From Ramlibacter terrae (lineage in GTDB: Bacteria > Pseudomonadota > Gammaproteobacteria > Burkholderiales > Burkholderiaceae_C): DNA of 64,000 bases. Of this stretch, positions 41,988 to 53,619 are shown one piece after another (within the stretch, counting starts at the first letter, position 1; every line of letters begins with the position of its first letter). The stretch spans positions 3,782,001-3,846,000 of the forward strand of contig CP053418.1 in NCBI GenBank assembly GCA_013127575.1. The letters run 5' to 3'. The notes beneath the pieces are model-generated. The model worked only from the letters and a program-made list of their open reading frames with translations. It was not told the DNA's origin and searched no databases. Both the position numbers and the translations under genes were made by a program.

Positions 41988-44900
41988 ATGAAGCGGATGC
42001 TGATCAACGCCACGCAGGCGGAAGAACGCCGGCTGGCCATCGTCGACGGGCAGAAACTGCTCGACTACGAAATCGAGATCGAAGGGCGCGAACAGCGCAA
42101 GGGCAACATCTACAAGGCCGTCGTCACGCGCGTCGAGCCTTCGCTGGAAGCCTGCTTCGTCGACTACGGCGAAGACCGCCACGGCTTCCTGCCGTTCAAG
42201 GAAATCTCCAAGCAGTACTTCCAGCAGGGCGTCTCGGTCTCGCAGGCGCGCATCAGCGACGCCATCCGCGAAGGCCGGGAACTGCTGGTGCAGGTCGAGA
42301 AGGAAGAGCGCGGCAACAAGGGCGCGGCGCTCACCACCTTCATCTCGCTGGCCGGCCGCTATGTCGTGCTGATGCCCAACAACCCGCGCGGCGGCGGCGT
42401 CAGCCGCCGGATCGAGGGCGAGGACCGGGCCGAGCTCAAGGAGAACATGGACCAGTTGGAGTACCCCAACGGCATGTCCATCATCGCCCGCACGGCCGGC
42501 ATCGGCCGCAGCGCCCCCGAACTGCAGTGGGACCTGAACTACCTGCTCAAGCTCTGGACCGCCATCGACGGCGCCTCCAAGGGCGGCAAGGGCGCCTTCC
42601 TGATCTACCGGGAATCGAGCACGGTCATCCGCGCGATCCGTGACTACTTCAATCACGACATCGGCGACATCCTGATCGACACCGACGACATCTACGAGCA
42701 GGCGCACCAGTTCATGGCGCACGTGATGCCGGAACACGCGCAGCGCGTGAAGCGCTACCGCGACGACGCGCCGCTGTTCAGCCGCTTCCAGATCGAGCAC
42801 CAGATCGAATCGGCCTATGCCCGCGAAGTGAAGCTGCCTTCGGGCGGCGTGGTCGTGATCGACCACACCGAAGCGCTGGTCTCGATCGACGTCAACTCGG
42901 CGCGCGCCATCAAGGGCGGCGACATCGAAGAGACGGCGACCCGCACCAACCTCGAAGCCGCCGACGAAGTGGCCCGCCAGATGCGCCTGCGCGACACGGG
43001 CGGGCTGATCGTCATCGACTTCATCGACATGGAAGAGTCGAAGAACCGCCGCGAGGTCGAAAACCGCCTGCGCGACGCGCTGCGGCAGGACCGCGCCCGC
43101 GTGCAGTTCGGCTCGATCAGCAAGTTCGGCCTGATGGAGATGAGCCGCCAGCGCCTGAAGCCGGCGCTGTCCGAAGGCGCGTCGATCCCCTGCCCCCGTT
43201 GCGGCGGCCACGGCCACATCCGCGATACGGAAAGCTCGGCCCTGCAGATCCTGCGGATCATCCGGGAAGAGTCGATGAAGGACGGCACCGCCGCCGTGCA
43301 CGTGCAGGTGCCGGTGGAAGTCGCCTCGTTCCTGCTGAACGAGAAGCGCGCCGAGATCGCCAAGATCGAACTGAAGCAGCGCACGGGCGTCATCATGATC
43401 CCCAACAAGACGCTGGAGACGCCGAACTACCGGCTGGAGCGCCTGAAGCACGACGACCCGCGCCTCGACAGCCTGAAGGCCAGCTACGCGATGGCCGACG
43501 AGATCGAGGACCCGACGTCGGTGACGCGCCGTTCGCACGAGCGCACCAACAAGCAGGAACCCATCATCAAGGGCGTGCTGCCGGATGCGCCGGCCCCGAT
43601 GCCCGTGGCCAAGCCGCCGGTGGCGGAGCCCGCGCCGGTCGCCGCCGCACCGGCTCCCGCGCCTGCCGCGGCCCCGGTGCGTGCGCCGGCCGCCGCGCCG
43701 GCGCCGGCCGAAACCGGCTTCTTCGGCTGGGTGAAGAACCTGTTCGGCTGGCGCCCGCCGCCGCACCGGCGCCGCTGGCGACGCCGGCTGCCGCCGAACC
43801 GCGCCGCGAAGACAAGCGCGAAGGCCGCGAAGGCGGCCGCGGCGAAGGCCGTCGCGACGGCCGTGGCCGGGGTGGTGAAGGCCGTGGCGGCGAGCGCCGC
43901 GATGGCCGTGGCCGCGGTGGTGAAGGCCGGGGTGGCGAAGGCCGCCGTGACGGCGAGCCGCGCCGCGAACGCGTGGCCGCCGAAGGCGCCGAAGGTGCAG
44001 CGCAACGGCCGGAAGGCCAGCGTGGTCCGCGTGGCGAAGGCCGGGGCGGCCGCGGCGAAGGCCGCCGCGGTGAGCGTGGCGAACGAGGCGAGCGTGGCGA
44101 GCGCCGCGAAGGCGAACCGCGTGAAGCGCGCGAGGCCCGCGAAGGCCGCGAGCCGCGCGAGAACCGGGAGCCGCGCGAAGCCCGCGAAAACCGCGAACCC
44201 CGCGAGAACCGCGAGCCGCGCGAGGCCCGTCCCCCGCGCGAGCCGCGCGAAGCCCGCGAAGGCGGCGACAGCCGCGAGCCGCGCGAAAGCCGCGAGCGCC
44301 ACGAGGCGCGCCTGCGCCGCGAAGCGCGCGAGGCCGCCGAAGCGCGCGGCGAGGTGTTCCCGGCCGATGCGCAGCCCGTGGTGGAAGGCGCCGAGGGCGC
44401 CGTGCCCGAGACGCAGGAGCGCCAGCCGCGCGGTGAGCGTGGCGAACGCGGCGAGCGTGGCGAAGGCCGCCGCGACGGCCGCCGTGAACGGGGCGAGCGT
44501 GGCGAAGGCCGCGGCGAGCGCCGTCCGCGTGACGAGTCGGCGCCCGACGCCGGCGTGCAGGCCGATGCCCTCGCGGGCGCGGCCGGCTCCGTCGGCGCGG
44601 TGATGGAGTTCGGCAGCGGCGGCAACCCGGCGCAGCCGGCCGCCAACGCCGTGCTCGAGTCGCACACGCACCATGACGAGGGCGCGCCGAAGGAAGCCGG
44701 CGGCGAAGCCCCGGCCGACGCCGAAGGCCGCCGCGGTGGCCGCTCGCGCGACCGCTACGGCCGCGACCGCCGCGAACGCGGCGAGCGTGGTGAGCGCAGC
44801 GAGCGTCCGGTGCAGGCGGAAGTCGCCATCGGCGCCGAAGTGTCCGCCGACGAGCAGCAGCAGGCCTTCGCGCCCGAAGCCGAGCCGCAGCGCGCCGAGC

Positions 44901-45232
44901 GCGCGCCGCGCGAAGAACGTCCGCAGCGCCAGGAGCGTGCGCCGGAAGTGGCCGCTTCGGCACCGGCCGCCGCGGCGCCGGCGCCCGGCCTGCCGCGCGT
45001 GCAGCCGTTCCAGCTGCCGGTGGAAGACCTGAAGGGCGTCGCCGAAGGCTCGGGCCTGCAGTGGGTGCTGTCGGATGCGGAGAAGATCGCAGCCGTGCAG
45101 GCCGCGATGGCCGCCGAACCCAAGCCGGTGCACGTGCCGCGCGAGCGCCCGCCGACGGTGACGCTGGACGAAGGCCCGCTGGTGCTGGTGGAGACGAAGC
45201 GCGACCTGCGGAACATGCAGTTGCCGTTCTGA
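41988..45232 (+). CDS. rne: Ribonuclease E
   Basis: Essential endonuclease and degradosome scaffold, about 1081 aa after repair. The N-terminal catalytic half has an S1 domain ([24 protein letters not shown]), the DNase I-like part with [12 protein letters not shown] and [14 protein letters not shown], and the Zn-link [11 protein letters not shown] (residues ~404-414). The C-terminal half is disordered: a Pro/Ala linker, then long Arg/Glu/Gly repeats ([18 protein letters not shown] type, GERGERGER) likely to bind RNA, and a conserved end [15 protein letters not shown]. One base is missing near 43750 (CCTGG to CTGG fits). ATG at 41988. Confidence 0.95.
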
Positions 45233-45240
45233 GGTCATCA

Positions 45241-45267
45241 CGTGCAAATCGCTGCGCGATTTGCACG
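45241..45267. terminator. Perfect hairpin after rne (first)
   Basis: 12-bp perfect stem CGTGCAAATCGC/GCGATTTGCACG with a TGC loop, starting 9 bp after the rne stop. No T run follows. Confidence 0.5.
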
Positions 45268-45280
45268 GGGCCTGACCAGT

Positions 45281-45313
45281 GTGAAGAAGCCCGGCAAAGC
45301 CGGGCTTCTTCAC
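45281..45313. terminator. Perfect hairpin after rne (second), bidirectional terminator candidate
   Basis: 15-bp perfect stem GTGAAGAAGCCCGGC/GCCGGGCTTCTTCAC with an AAA loop, between the convergent rne and hemY. The GC-rich core flanked by TTCTT/AAGAA on both sides suits a two-way intrinsic terminator. Confidence 0.75.
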
Positions 45314-45367
45314 ATGAGGGACCGCCCTGCACGATGTTCCGTGCGATCCTCGCACCGCTAGCGGCGA

Positions 45368-46625
45368 CTACTCGCTCGCCGCCTTCTTCCACGCCACCGC
45401 CGCCGCCCCCGCGTCATCGCGCTGCTCGGCGAGTTCGGCGAGCGCGCGCCACGCATTGCGGTGCAGCCGCGTGTCCTGCAAACCCAGCGCGGCCTGCGTC
45501 AGCAGCTGCTGCGCCTTGCCCCACAGCTGGCGCTTCATGCACGCCATGCCGGCCGGTACTGCACTGCAGCGTGCCGTCGCGCGGGTTCGCCTTCTGCGCC
45601 GCCTCGATGCGGGCCAGCCAGGCGGCGTCGATGGAGTCGAGCCCCTCTTCCAGCGCGCACACGAGCTTGACGCGCAGCGCATCGCCCAGCGTCGCCTGCG
45701 CGTCCCAGACGGGCAGCAGCCATTCGCGTGCGATGGACGCTTCGCCCCGCAGAGCCGACAGGCGCAGCGCCGCATGGATCGCCACCTCCGGCATCACGCG
45801 CTCGCCCGGTTCGAGCCGCGCCCACACGCGCTGCAGTTGCGCGACGTCGTGCGCCGAGTTCAGCAGGTCGATCGCCAGCCCGCGCACGATGCTGCGCGCC
45901 GCCACCGGCGAGAAAGCATGGTGCTTGGCCAGCAGCCGCGCGGTCTCCAGCGCTTCCGCGGCCCGGCCCGCGAGCCGCGACGCTTTCAGGCGCGTGCGCA
46001 GCGCCAGCGTGCGGCGGGCGGCGCCCACCGGCAGGCCCTGCAGCCACTGCATGGCCGCCTCGGGCTCGCGGTCGTCCAGCGACCAGCGCGCGGCGCGCAG
46101 CAAGGCGCCTTCGCGTGTCTCCGGGGCGTCGCGCCCCGCCACCTGTTCCAGCGCCAGCTGCAGGTGCGACTCGCGCCCCGCGCGGTCCTGCAGCGCCTGC
46201 GCGCTTTCCGCGGCCAGCACGTGGGCGATGGCGCGCAGCTGCGCCGCGTTGGCCGGCTGGTGGTTGGCCGTGGTGAGCGAGGCCTCCTGCTGCAGCACGG
46301 CCTCGGCCGACTTGCGGGCGCGGATGAAGCGGCCGGCCAGCATGTGCGAGAGCGCGTCGAGCAGCGAAGCGTGCATGGCGCGCTCCTTCTGCTGCGTGCG
46401 CCAGCGCAGGGGCTGGCGCGGCAGGTCGAACAAGGCCGACAGCGCGCCGAACGCGGCATGCAGGAACAGGAAGGCGCCGAGCAGCAGCAGCAGCACGAGG
46501 TTGAGCGACAGGTCGATGCGGTACGGCGGCCAGAACAGCGTCACCGAGCCCCGGTTGTTCCCCGCGAAGAGGGCGACGGCCACGGCGACGCCGAACAGCG
46601 CCAGCAGCCAGAGTGCGGCCCGCAT
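45368..46625 (-). CDS. hemY: HemY-like heme-biosynthesis-associated TPR membrane protein
   Basis: About 419 aa after repair. Two membrane segments at the N-terminus (LWLLALFGVAVAVALFAG; LNLVLLLLLGAFLFLHAAFG) form the HemY_N domain, then helical TPR-like repeats (SLLDALSHMLAGRFIRARKSAE; AAEALETARLLAKHH; WGKAQQLLTQAALGLQD). It is not protoporphyrinogen oxidase despite the shared symbol; its role in tetrapyrrole synthesis is undefined. Two bases are missing near 45550, one by CCTGG to CCGG, restoring QYLAGMACMKRQLWG. Starts 8 bp after hemX. Confidence 0.88.
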
Positions 46626-46633
46626 CCCGCCCC

Positions 46634-47715
46634 CTACTTCCCGGCCGCCGCGGTGGCGAGCGCGGCCAGCGTGTCGTCGACGCGCGGCAATTCGGCCGAG
46701 CGCACCTGCGCCTGCACCTGCTGCAGCTGCGCCGCGGCAGCTGGGTGCGGCGCGAGCCCCGGTCGAAATACTTGCGCAGCGCGGCCGCCGCGGCGATCAC
46801 GTCCGCGCGCGCGGCCTCGTTCTGCCGGGCCAGCAGCGACAGCCGCGCATTGAGCAGCTTGAGCTTGAGGTTCTCGCGCAGGAAGAACGCCTGCTCGGGC
46901 ACCAGCAGCACCGCCTCGGGGTCCTCGATCCGGCTGACGCGCACCAGCGCGCGCGCCTCCTGCGCCACCGCGTCGCGCCAGCGCTGCCACCAGATGCCGG
47001 CGGCCGACGTCGGCACCTTGCGGTCGGCGTCGTGGTCGGGCACGGCGCTCGGCGGGGCGTTCGCCACCGGCAGGTCGTCCACCTGCCGCACCAGCTCGTC
47101 GAGGCGCGCCAGCACGCCGGGGACGTCGGTGACGGCGGCGGCGCGGATGCGCGTGATGTCGCGCACGACGGCGGCGTGCAGGCGTGCCAGCCGCGGCTCC
47201 CCGGCGCGGGCCAGCCGCTGTTCGGCCGTGCGCAGCGCGCCCAGCAGGGGCTCGGCGCTGCCGGTGAGCTGGGTCTGCTGCTGCGCGAGGCGCAGGGCCG
47301 ATTCGATGTCGGCCACCAGGTTCTCGTCGCGCGAGCGCGACAGGCTCTGCATCAGCTCCTCGAGCTGCGAGCGTTGCAGCGCCACTTCGGTCAGGCGCGA
47401 CTCCAGCACGGCCTGGCGGGCCGCGGCGTCGCGCGCGATGTCCTGGGCCTGGCGGGCCAGCGCCCGGGCCTCGACGGCGGCGGCGCCGCTGTCGGCGCTC
47501 TGGCGCGCGAGCTGCTCCTGGATCGTGCCGAGCTTCTGCCACAGCATGGCGCTCCAGAGCAGCGCGCCACCGGCGAGCAGCACCAGCACCAGCAAGGTGG
47601 CGCGCGAGACCGTGACGCTTCGAATCGGGTCGGCGGCCGGCGCCAGCGGCACCGGCGACGTCGCCGGCAGCGCCATCGCGGGCTCGGTCGGTGGCGTCGG
47701 AGGCAGGGAACTCAT
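46634..47715 (-). CDS. hemX: HemX-like membrane protein
   Basis: 360 aa after repair; often mislabelled uroporphyrinogen-III C-methyltransferase. Pro/Ala-rich N-terminus, one membrane segment (ATLLVLVLLAGGALLWSAML), then a long coiled coil (KLGTIQEQLARQSADSG ... LESRLTEVALQRSQLEELM) and the HemX core (LRLAQQQTQLTGSAEPLLGAL; WWQRWRDAVAQEARALVRV). One base is missing near 46741 (CCAGG to CCAG). The start overlaps the hemD stop as ATGA. Confidence 0.88.
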
Positions 47716-48469
47716 CGGATCGATTCTATCGACGCGACCACGTCTTCGAAGGGTGGCCGGCATTCGCGCACGTCGCCGAAGCCCGAGGCGCGCGCCGCTT
47801 CCGCGATCCGCGGGTGGGTGGCCGGGCGCGCGCCTGCCCCCAGTGCAGGTCCGGCGCCAGCTGCCGCAGGTTGGCGGCGGCCTCGGAACTGCTGAAGAGC
47901 CACAGCGCGTCCGGCGTCGTGCTCCGCGCCGCCAGCGCCCGTTCAGCGCCGGTCCGGGCAGGGAGCGCGCGCCGGTACGCCGAAACCATGTCGACCTGCA
48001 CGCCGGCGGCAGCGAGCTGCGCACCCAGCCAGCCGCGGCCCCGGCTGCGGCCTTCGGCGTCCGCGCCGCGCACCAGCAGCAGGCGGTCACCGGCGCGCAA
48101 CTGGCCGGCGACGGCGCGCCACAGGTTCTCGGAATCGAACTGGGCCGCGTCGGCGGCCGGCACGTCGAGCAAGGCGGCGGGTACGCCCTGTTCGCGCAGC
48201 GCCTCCGCCGTTCCGGGACCCGGCGCCCAGGCGCGCGTGCGCCCGGGCCATGCAGGCGCACCGGCGCAGAAGCCCTGCACGGCATTGGCGCTGACGAACA
48301 TCACGGCCGCGTAGTGCGCCAAGGCAGCCCGGGCGGTTTGCAAGGCCGAGGGATCGGGCGCCGCGCCGATCGCCAGCAGCGGCAAGGCCTCGGCCTCGAT
48401 GCCGCGCTCGCGCAGCCGCAGCACCCAGCGCTGGGCGTCGTGCGCCGGGCGCGTCACCACCACCGGCAT
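47712..48469 (-). CDS. hemD: Uroporphyrinogen-III synthase
   Basis: Closes hydroxymethylbilane to uroporphyrinogen III with ring D inversion. Start MPVVVTRPAHDAQRWVLRL, FVSANAVQGF, LLLVRGADAEGRSRGRGWL, and ALWLFSSSEAAANLRQL; the end after repair is ALATHPRIAEAARASGFGDV. One base is missing near 47825 (CCTGG to CCGG). 252 aa. Order hemC-hemD-hemX-hemY is standard in this group. Confidence 0.92.
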
Positions 48470-48479
48470 GGCCGGACTC

Positions 48480-49380
48480 TCAGTGGGCGCCGGCGGCGCG
48501 CAGGCGCGCGGCCACCGCGGTGCCCAGCGCGGCGGCCTCGTCGAGCGTGCCGATCACTTCGGCGGAGCGGGCGCGCACCGGGGCCGACGCCTGCTCCGGG
48601 TCGCCCCGGGCTGCTTCGAGCTGGAGGTACTCGCCGTCGAAGCGCGCGTGCGCGGCCAGCGGCATCGAGCAGCTGCCGCCCATGGCGCGGCTCACCGCGC
48701 GCTCGGCCGCGACGCACAGCCGGTGGCGTGGTGTTCCAGCGGCGCCAGTGCGGCAAGCACGTCGGCGCGTTCGGCGCGGACTTCGATGCCGAGGGCGCCC
48801 TGCCCCGCGGCGGGCAGCATCTCCACCGGTTCGAACACCTGCCGGATGCGCTCGCCGAGCGCCAGCCGCTTGAGGCCCGCGGCCGCCAGCACGATGGCGT
48901 CGTAGCCGCCCTCGTCGAGCTTGCGCAGCCGCGTGTCGAGGTTGCCGCGCAAGGGCTCGATGCGCAGGTCGGGCCGCAGCGCGCGCAGCAGCACTACGCG
49001 GCGCAGGCTGGACGTGCCGACGACGGCGCCCTGCGGCAGGTCCGCCGGGTGGCGAAGTTGTTGGAGACGAAGGCATCGCGCGGGTCTTCGCGCTCCATCA
49101 CGCAGCCGAGCGTGAAGCCTTCCGGCAGCTCCATCGGCACGTCCTTGAGCGAATGCACGGCGAGGTCGGCGCGCCCTTCGTCGAGGGCCACTTCCAGTTC
49201 CTTGACGAACAGGCCCTTGCCGCCCACCTTGCTCAGCGTGCGGTCCGGGATCTGGTCACCGCGCGTGGTCATGCCCAGCAGCGTGACCTGGTGGCCGCGT
49301 TGCTCCAGCAGGGCCTTCACGTGCTCGGCCTGCCACAAGGCCAGCCGGCTCTCGCGCGTCGCTATCGTGAACTGGCTCAA
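48480..49380 (-). CDS. hemC: Porphobilinogen deaminase (hydroxymethylbilane synthase)
   Basis: Polymerises four porphobilinogens. Motifs: [71 protein letters not shown], and the dipyrromethane-cofactor Cys in [13 protein letters not shown]. Two bases are missing: near 49048 (CCTGG to CCGG, restoring [14 protein letters not shown]) and near 48722 (CCTGG to CCGG, restoring [14 protein letters not shown]). 300 aa. The start appears to be TTG at 49380; no better ATG or GTG exists. Divergent from ppc. Confidence 0.93.
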
Positions 49381-49422
49381 CTCGTCACCTGCCTGTCATG
49401 CTCCGGGGAGGTCGATGCTAGC

Positions 49423-52265
49423 ATGGCCCTTGCCGAAAAATTAAGCAACCCGGGAGCCTCCATGCCGCCCAGCCCGCAGCCGCCCGTGCGGCGCGCCAAG
49501 GACAACGAACGCCCCTTGCTGGAGGACATCCGGCTGCTGGGCCGCATCCTCGGCGACGTCATCCGCGAGCAGGAGGGCGTGGCGGTGTACGAGCTGGTCG
49601 AGCGCATCCGAAAGCTCTCCGTCGCTTTCCGTCGAGATGCCGACCGGGAGGCCGACCGCGCGCTCAAGAGCCTGCTGAAGTCGCTCTCGGGCGACGAGGC
49701 CGTGCGCGTCATCCGCGCCTTCACCTACTTCAGCCACCTCGCCAACCTGGCCGAGGACCGCCACCACATCCGCCGGCGCCCGGTGCACGAGCGCGCCGGC
49801 GACACGCAGGAAGGCAGCGTCGAAGTTGCGCTGGCGCGACTGCGCTGGGCCGGCATCAATGCGCGCACGGTGTCGCAGACGCTGGCGCACGCCTACCTGT
49901 CGCCGGTGCTCACCGCCCACCCGACCGAAGTGCAGCGCAAGAGCATCCTCGACGCCGAACGCGACATCGCCCGCATGCTGACCGAGCGCGACGAGATCCG
50001 CGCCCGCGCCCTGCCCCGCGACACGCTGGCGCCGAAGGAACTCGCGGCCAACGAAGCGCAGATGCGCGCCCGCGTGCAGCAGCTGTGGCAGACGCGCCTG
50101 CTGCGCTTTTCGAAGCTCACGGTGCACGACGAGATCGAGACCGCGCTCAGCTACTACGAAGCGACCTTCCTGCGCGAGATCCCCAAGCTGTACGCGCAGC
50201 TCGAACAGGAGCTGGGCCAGCACCCGGTGGCGAGCTTCCTGCGCATGGGGCAATGGATCGGCGGCGACCGCGACGGCAACCCGAACGTCAGCGCCGAGAC
50301 GCTGGAGTACGCGCTGCGCCGGCAGTGCGAGGTGGCGCTGCGCTACTACCTGACCGAGCTGTTCTGGCTGGGCAGCGAGCTGTCGCTGTCGGCGATGCTG
50401 GTGCAGGTCACGCCCGCGATGCGCGCGCTGGCCGACGCTTCGCCCGACACCAACGAGCACCGCCGCGACGAGCCCTACCGGCGCGCCGTCACCGGCATGT
50501 ATTCGCGGCTGGCGGCGACGCTGAAGGCCTTCACCGGCGGCGAAGCGGCGCGCCACGCGGTGCCGCCGCAGAACCCCTACCTGCGCGCCGAGGAGTTCTG
50601 GCCGACCTGCGCACGATCCGGGACTCGCTGCTGGCCGGGCACGGCGCGGCGATGGCGCAGCAGCGGTTGCGCCCGCTGATCCGCGCGGTGGAGGTGTTCG
50701 GTTTCCACCTCGCGACGGTGGACCTGCGGCAGAACTCGGAGCAGCACGAGGAAGTGCTGGCCGAGTTGCTGAAGACGGCGCGCGTGGAAGCCGACTACAG
50801 CGCGCTGCCCGAGGCTGGCAAGCGCGAGGTGCTGCTGCGGCTGCTGCGCGACGCGCGGCCGCTGCGCGTGATGGGCGCCGCCTACAGCGAGCACGCGCGC
50901 AAGGAACTCGCGATCTTCGAGGCCGCGCAGCGCATGCGCGCGCGCTACGGCCCGCAGGCGCTCAAGCACTACATCATCAGCCACACCGAGGAGGTGAGCG
51001 ACCTGCTGGAGGTGCTGCTGCTGCAGAAGGAAGTGGGCCTGCTGCACGGCACGCTGGACGACGGCGCCACCAACGACCTGATCGTGGTGCCGCTGTTCGA
51101 GACCATCGAAGACCTGCGCCGCGCCGCGCCGATCATGCGCGAGTTCTACGCGCTGCCCGGGGTGACGCAGCTGGTGCAGCGCTCGGGCGCCGAGCAGGAC
51201 ATCATGCTGGGCTACAGCGACAGCAACAAGGACGGCGGCATCTTCACCAGCAACTGGGAGCTGTACCGCGCCGAGATCGCGCTGGTGCAGCTGTTCGACC
51301 AGCTCGCCAACTCGCACAACATCCAGCTGCGCCTGTTCCACGGGCGCGGCGGCACCGTCGGCCGCGGCGGCGGCCCGAGCTACCAGGCGATCTGGCGCAG
51401 CCGCCCGGCACCGTGCGTGGCCAGATCCGCCTGACCGAACAGGGCGAGGTGATCGCCTCCAAGTACGCCAACGCCGAGATCGGCCGCCGCAACCTGGAAA
51501 CCCCGGTGGCGGCCACGCTGGAGGCGACGCTGCTGCAGCCGCCCAAGCCGCCGACCAAGGCGTTCCTGCAGGCGGCGGAGAGCTTGTCGCAGGCGAGCAT
51601 GGCGGCGTACCGCGGGCTCGTGTACGAGACGCCCGGCTTCGTCGACTACTTCTTCGGCGCCACGCCCATCCGCGAGATCGCGGAGCTGAACATCAGCTCA
51701 CGGCCGGCGTCGCGCAAGGCGTCGCAGAGCATCGAAGACCTGCGCGCCGTGCCCGGAGCTTCAGCTGGGGCCAGTGCCGCCTGACGCTGCCCGGGTGGTT
51801 CGGCTTCGGCGCGGCGGTCGAAGCTTTCGTCGAAGGCGGCAGCGGGCTCGATCGCAAGGAAGCGGTGGCGCTGCTGCAGAAGATGTACCGGCAGTGGCCT
51901 TTCTTCCGCGCGCTACTGTCCAACATGGACATGGTGCTGGCCAAGAGCGACTGGCGCTGGCCTCGCGCTATGCGGGCCTGGTGCCGGATGCCAAGCTGCG
52001 GCGGCGCATCTTCGGCGCCATCGAGGCGGAGTGGCAGCGGACGGTGGACGCGCTGGCGCTGGTCACCGGCGAGAAACAGCGGCTCGCGTCCAACAATGCG
52101 CTGGCCCGTTCAATCCGGCATCGCTTTCCGTACATCGACCCGCTGCACCACCTGCAGGTGGAACTGGTGCGCCGCTGGCGCGAGGGCCGCGCCGACGAGC
52201 GCGCCCGCATCGGCATCCACCTGTCGATCAACGGCATCGCGGCGGGGTTGCGGAATACGGGCTGA
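49423..52265 (+). CDS. ppc: Phosphoenolpyruvate carboxylase
   Basis: Anaplerotic enzyme making oxaloacetate from PEP and bicarbonate, about 948 aa after repair. Catalytic motifs: [48 protein letters not shown] and [19 protein letters not shown]; the C-terminus ends [13 protein letters not shown]. Four bases are missing, near 50603, 51398, 51753 and 51956, all at CCTGG; repair restores [36 protein letters not shown] and [15 protein letters not shown] at 49423 is used; ATG 49462 (MPPSPQPP) is an alternative. Confidence 0.95.
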
Positions 52266-52288
52266 ATCGCTGCAGGGACCGGACATCC

Positions 52289-52394
52289 TTGAACGCAGAG
52301 GGCGCAGAGGATGCGCAGAATTCGCAGAAGGAAGACGAAAAAGGATGCTGTCTTTTTGCGCTTTCTGCGCCCTCTCTGCGCCCTCTGCGTTCAA
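52289..52394. repeat. Large hairpin repeat, family copy 3
   Basis: Starts TTGAACGCAGAGGGCGCAG like copy 1 and ends with the mirror CTGCGCCCTCTGCGTTCAA. The two arms differ by a few units, so the middle is less well paired. It lies between the convergent ppc and the permease gene. Confidence 0.88.
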
Positions 52395-52410
52395 AGGTAT
52401 TTCATGAGCC

Positions 52411-53610
52411 TCAAGTCCCCAGCAGCTCCCCGATCGGCTTCAAGTGGTCCACCCGATCGCAGACCGCCTTGATCGCCATCAGGATGGGGATGCCCAGCAG
52501 CATGCCCCACACGCCCCACAGCCAGCCCCGGGCGAGCACGCCGATGAACACCGCCACGGCGTTCATGCGGCTGGCCTTGCTGGTGACCCGGGGCACCAGC
52601 AAATAGCCTTCGACGGTGTTGATCAACAGCGAGAGGCCGCCCACCAGCAGCGCCATCTCCATGTCGCCGAACTGCACGAAGGCGACCAGCGCCGCGCCGC
52701 CCGTGACCGCCACCGAGCCGATGTAGGGGACCGGGTTCAGGACGCCCGCGGCCACGCCCCAGACGGCCGCATGCTTGAGGCCCAGCAACGCGAAAGCGAC
52801 GCCGGTGGCCACGCCGACGCCGACGCTGGCGACCAGTTGCACCAGCAGGTAGCGCTGCATCTGCGCATTGATCTCGTCGAGCGCCTGCACGGTGAGCTTC
52901 TTCTCGGCCAGCCCCGGCCCGGTGATCTTCACCAGCTTGCGGCGGAAGGTGTCGCCCGAGACCAGCATGAAGTAGGTGAGGAAGGTGACCAGCACCAGCT
53001 GCGCGACGCCGCTGACCAGGCCCATGGTGCCGGACCAGAGGTACTCGCGCAGGTCGAACCGCGGCTTCTCGACGATCACGCGCGACACGCCGCGCGCCGG
53101 CGGCGGCTGGTTGGCCGCGGCGCCGGCCTGGTCGGCGGCTTTCTGCAGTTCGTCGGCGGCCTTCTGCACGGTGTCGAGCGGCGTGTCGGGCGTGCGTGCC
53201 TGCCGGGTGATGGTGCGGCTGAGCTTGCGCGCCGCGTCGGGCAGCGAATCGACCAGCGCGCTGGCGTCGTCGGACAGCGAATACACCGCGCCGCCCATGG
53301 AGCCGAGGATGGCCAAAATCAGCACCGCGGCGCTCGCCGCCCGCGGCACCCTGCGCTTGTGGAACCAGTCGACCACCGGGGACAGCGCATAGCTGAAGAC
53401 CAGCCCCAGCATCAGCGGAATGAAGAAGCCGCTGGCCCAGCGCAGCACGGCGAGCACCGCCAGCACCGCCAGCAGCGTCATCAGCGCGACCAGCACCCCT
53501 TGCCGGTCGAGCGGCATGTGCAGCAGCACGTGCGCGCCGCCCTTGGGATCCACGGGCGTCCGGGGAAGGTCGTCGATCTCGGACGGATCGGCAGTCGGGT
53601 CAGGCTTCAA
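52411..53610 (-). CDS. AI-2E family transporter (PerM-like permease)
   Basis: Intact 399-a protein with about eight membrane segments (for example VLVALMTLLAVLAVLAVLRW and LGLVFSYALSPVVDWFH) and the family C-terminal block NPVPYIGSVAVTGGAALVA, VEGYLLVPRVTSKASRMN and WGMLLGIPILMAIK. A soluble insertion (residues ~115-170) holds a coiled-coil-like QKAADELQKAADQAG. Substrate unknown; family members export AI-2 or ions. It starts 9 bp after the LytTR stop and may be co-transcribed. Confidence 0.9.
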   Translation of the reverse strand: MKPDPTADPSEIDDLPRTPVDPKGGAHVLLHMPLDRQGVLVALMTLLAVLAVLAVLRWASGFFIPLMLGLVFSYALSPVVDWFHKRRVPRAASAAVLILAILGSMGGAVYSLSDDASALVDSLPDAARKLSRTITRQARTPDTPLDTVQKAADELQKAADQAGAAANQPPPARGVSRVIVEKPRFDLREYLWSGTMGLVSGVAQLVLVTFLTYFMLVSGDTFRRKLVKITGPGLAEKKLTVQALDEINAQMQRYLLVQLVASVGVGVATGVAFALLGLKHAAVWGVAAGVLNPVPYIGSVAVTGGAALVAFVQFGDMEMALLVGGLSLLINTVEGYLLVPRVTSKASRMNAVAVFIGVLARGWLWGVWGMLLGIPILMAIKAVCDRVDHLKPIGELLGT

Positions 53611-53619
53611 GGAACTCCA

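Noticed and set aside
41973..45392. A 1139-codon open frame on the minus strand opposite rne
   Set aside because: It mirrors the Arg/Glu/Ala codon bias of rne in GC-rich DNA, has no family motifs, and rne is certain on the plus strand.
46634..47715. HemX as an active uroporphyrinogen-III methyltransferase
   Set aside because: The sequence is a membrane segment plus coiled coil and lacks the SAM methylase motifs; the name is a common mislabel.
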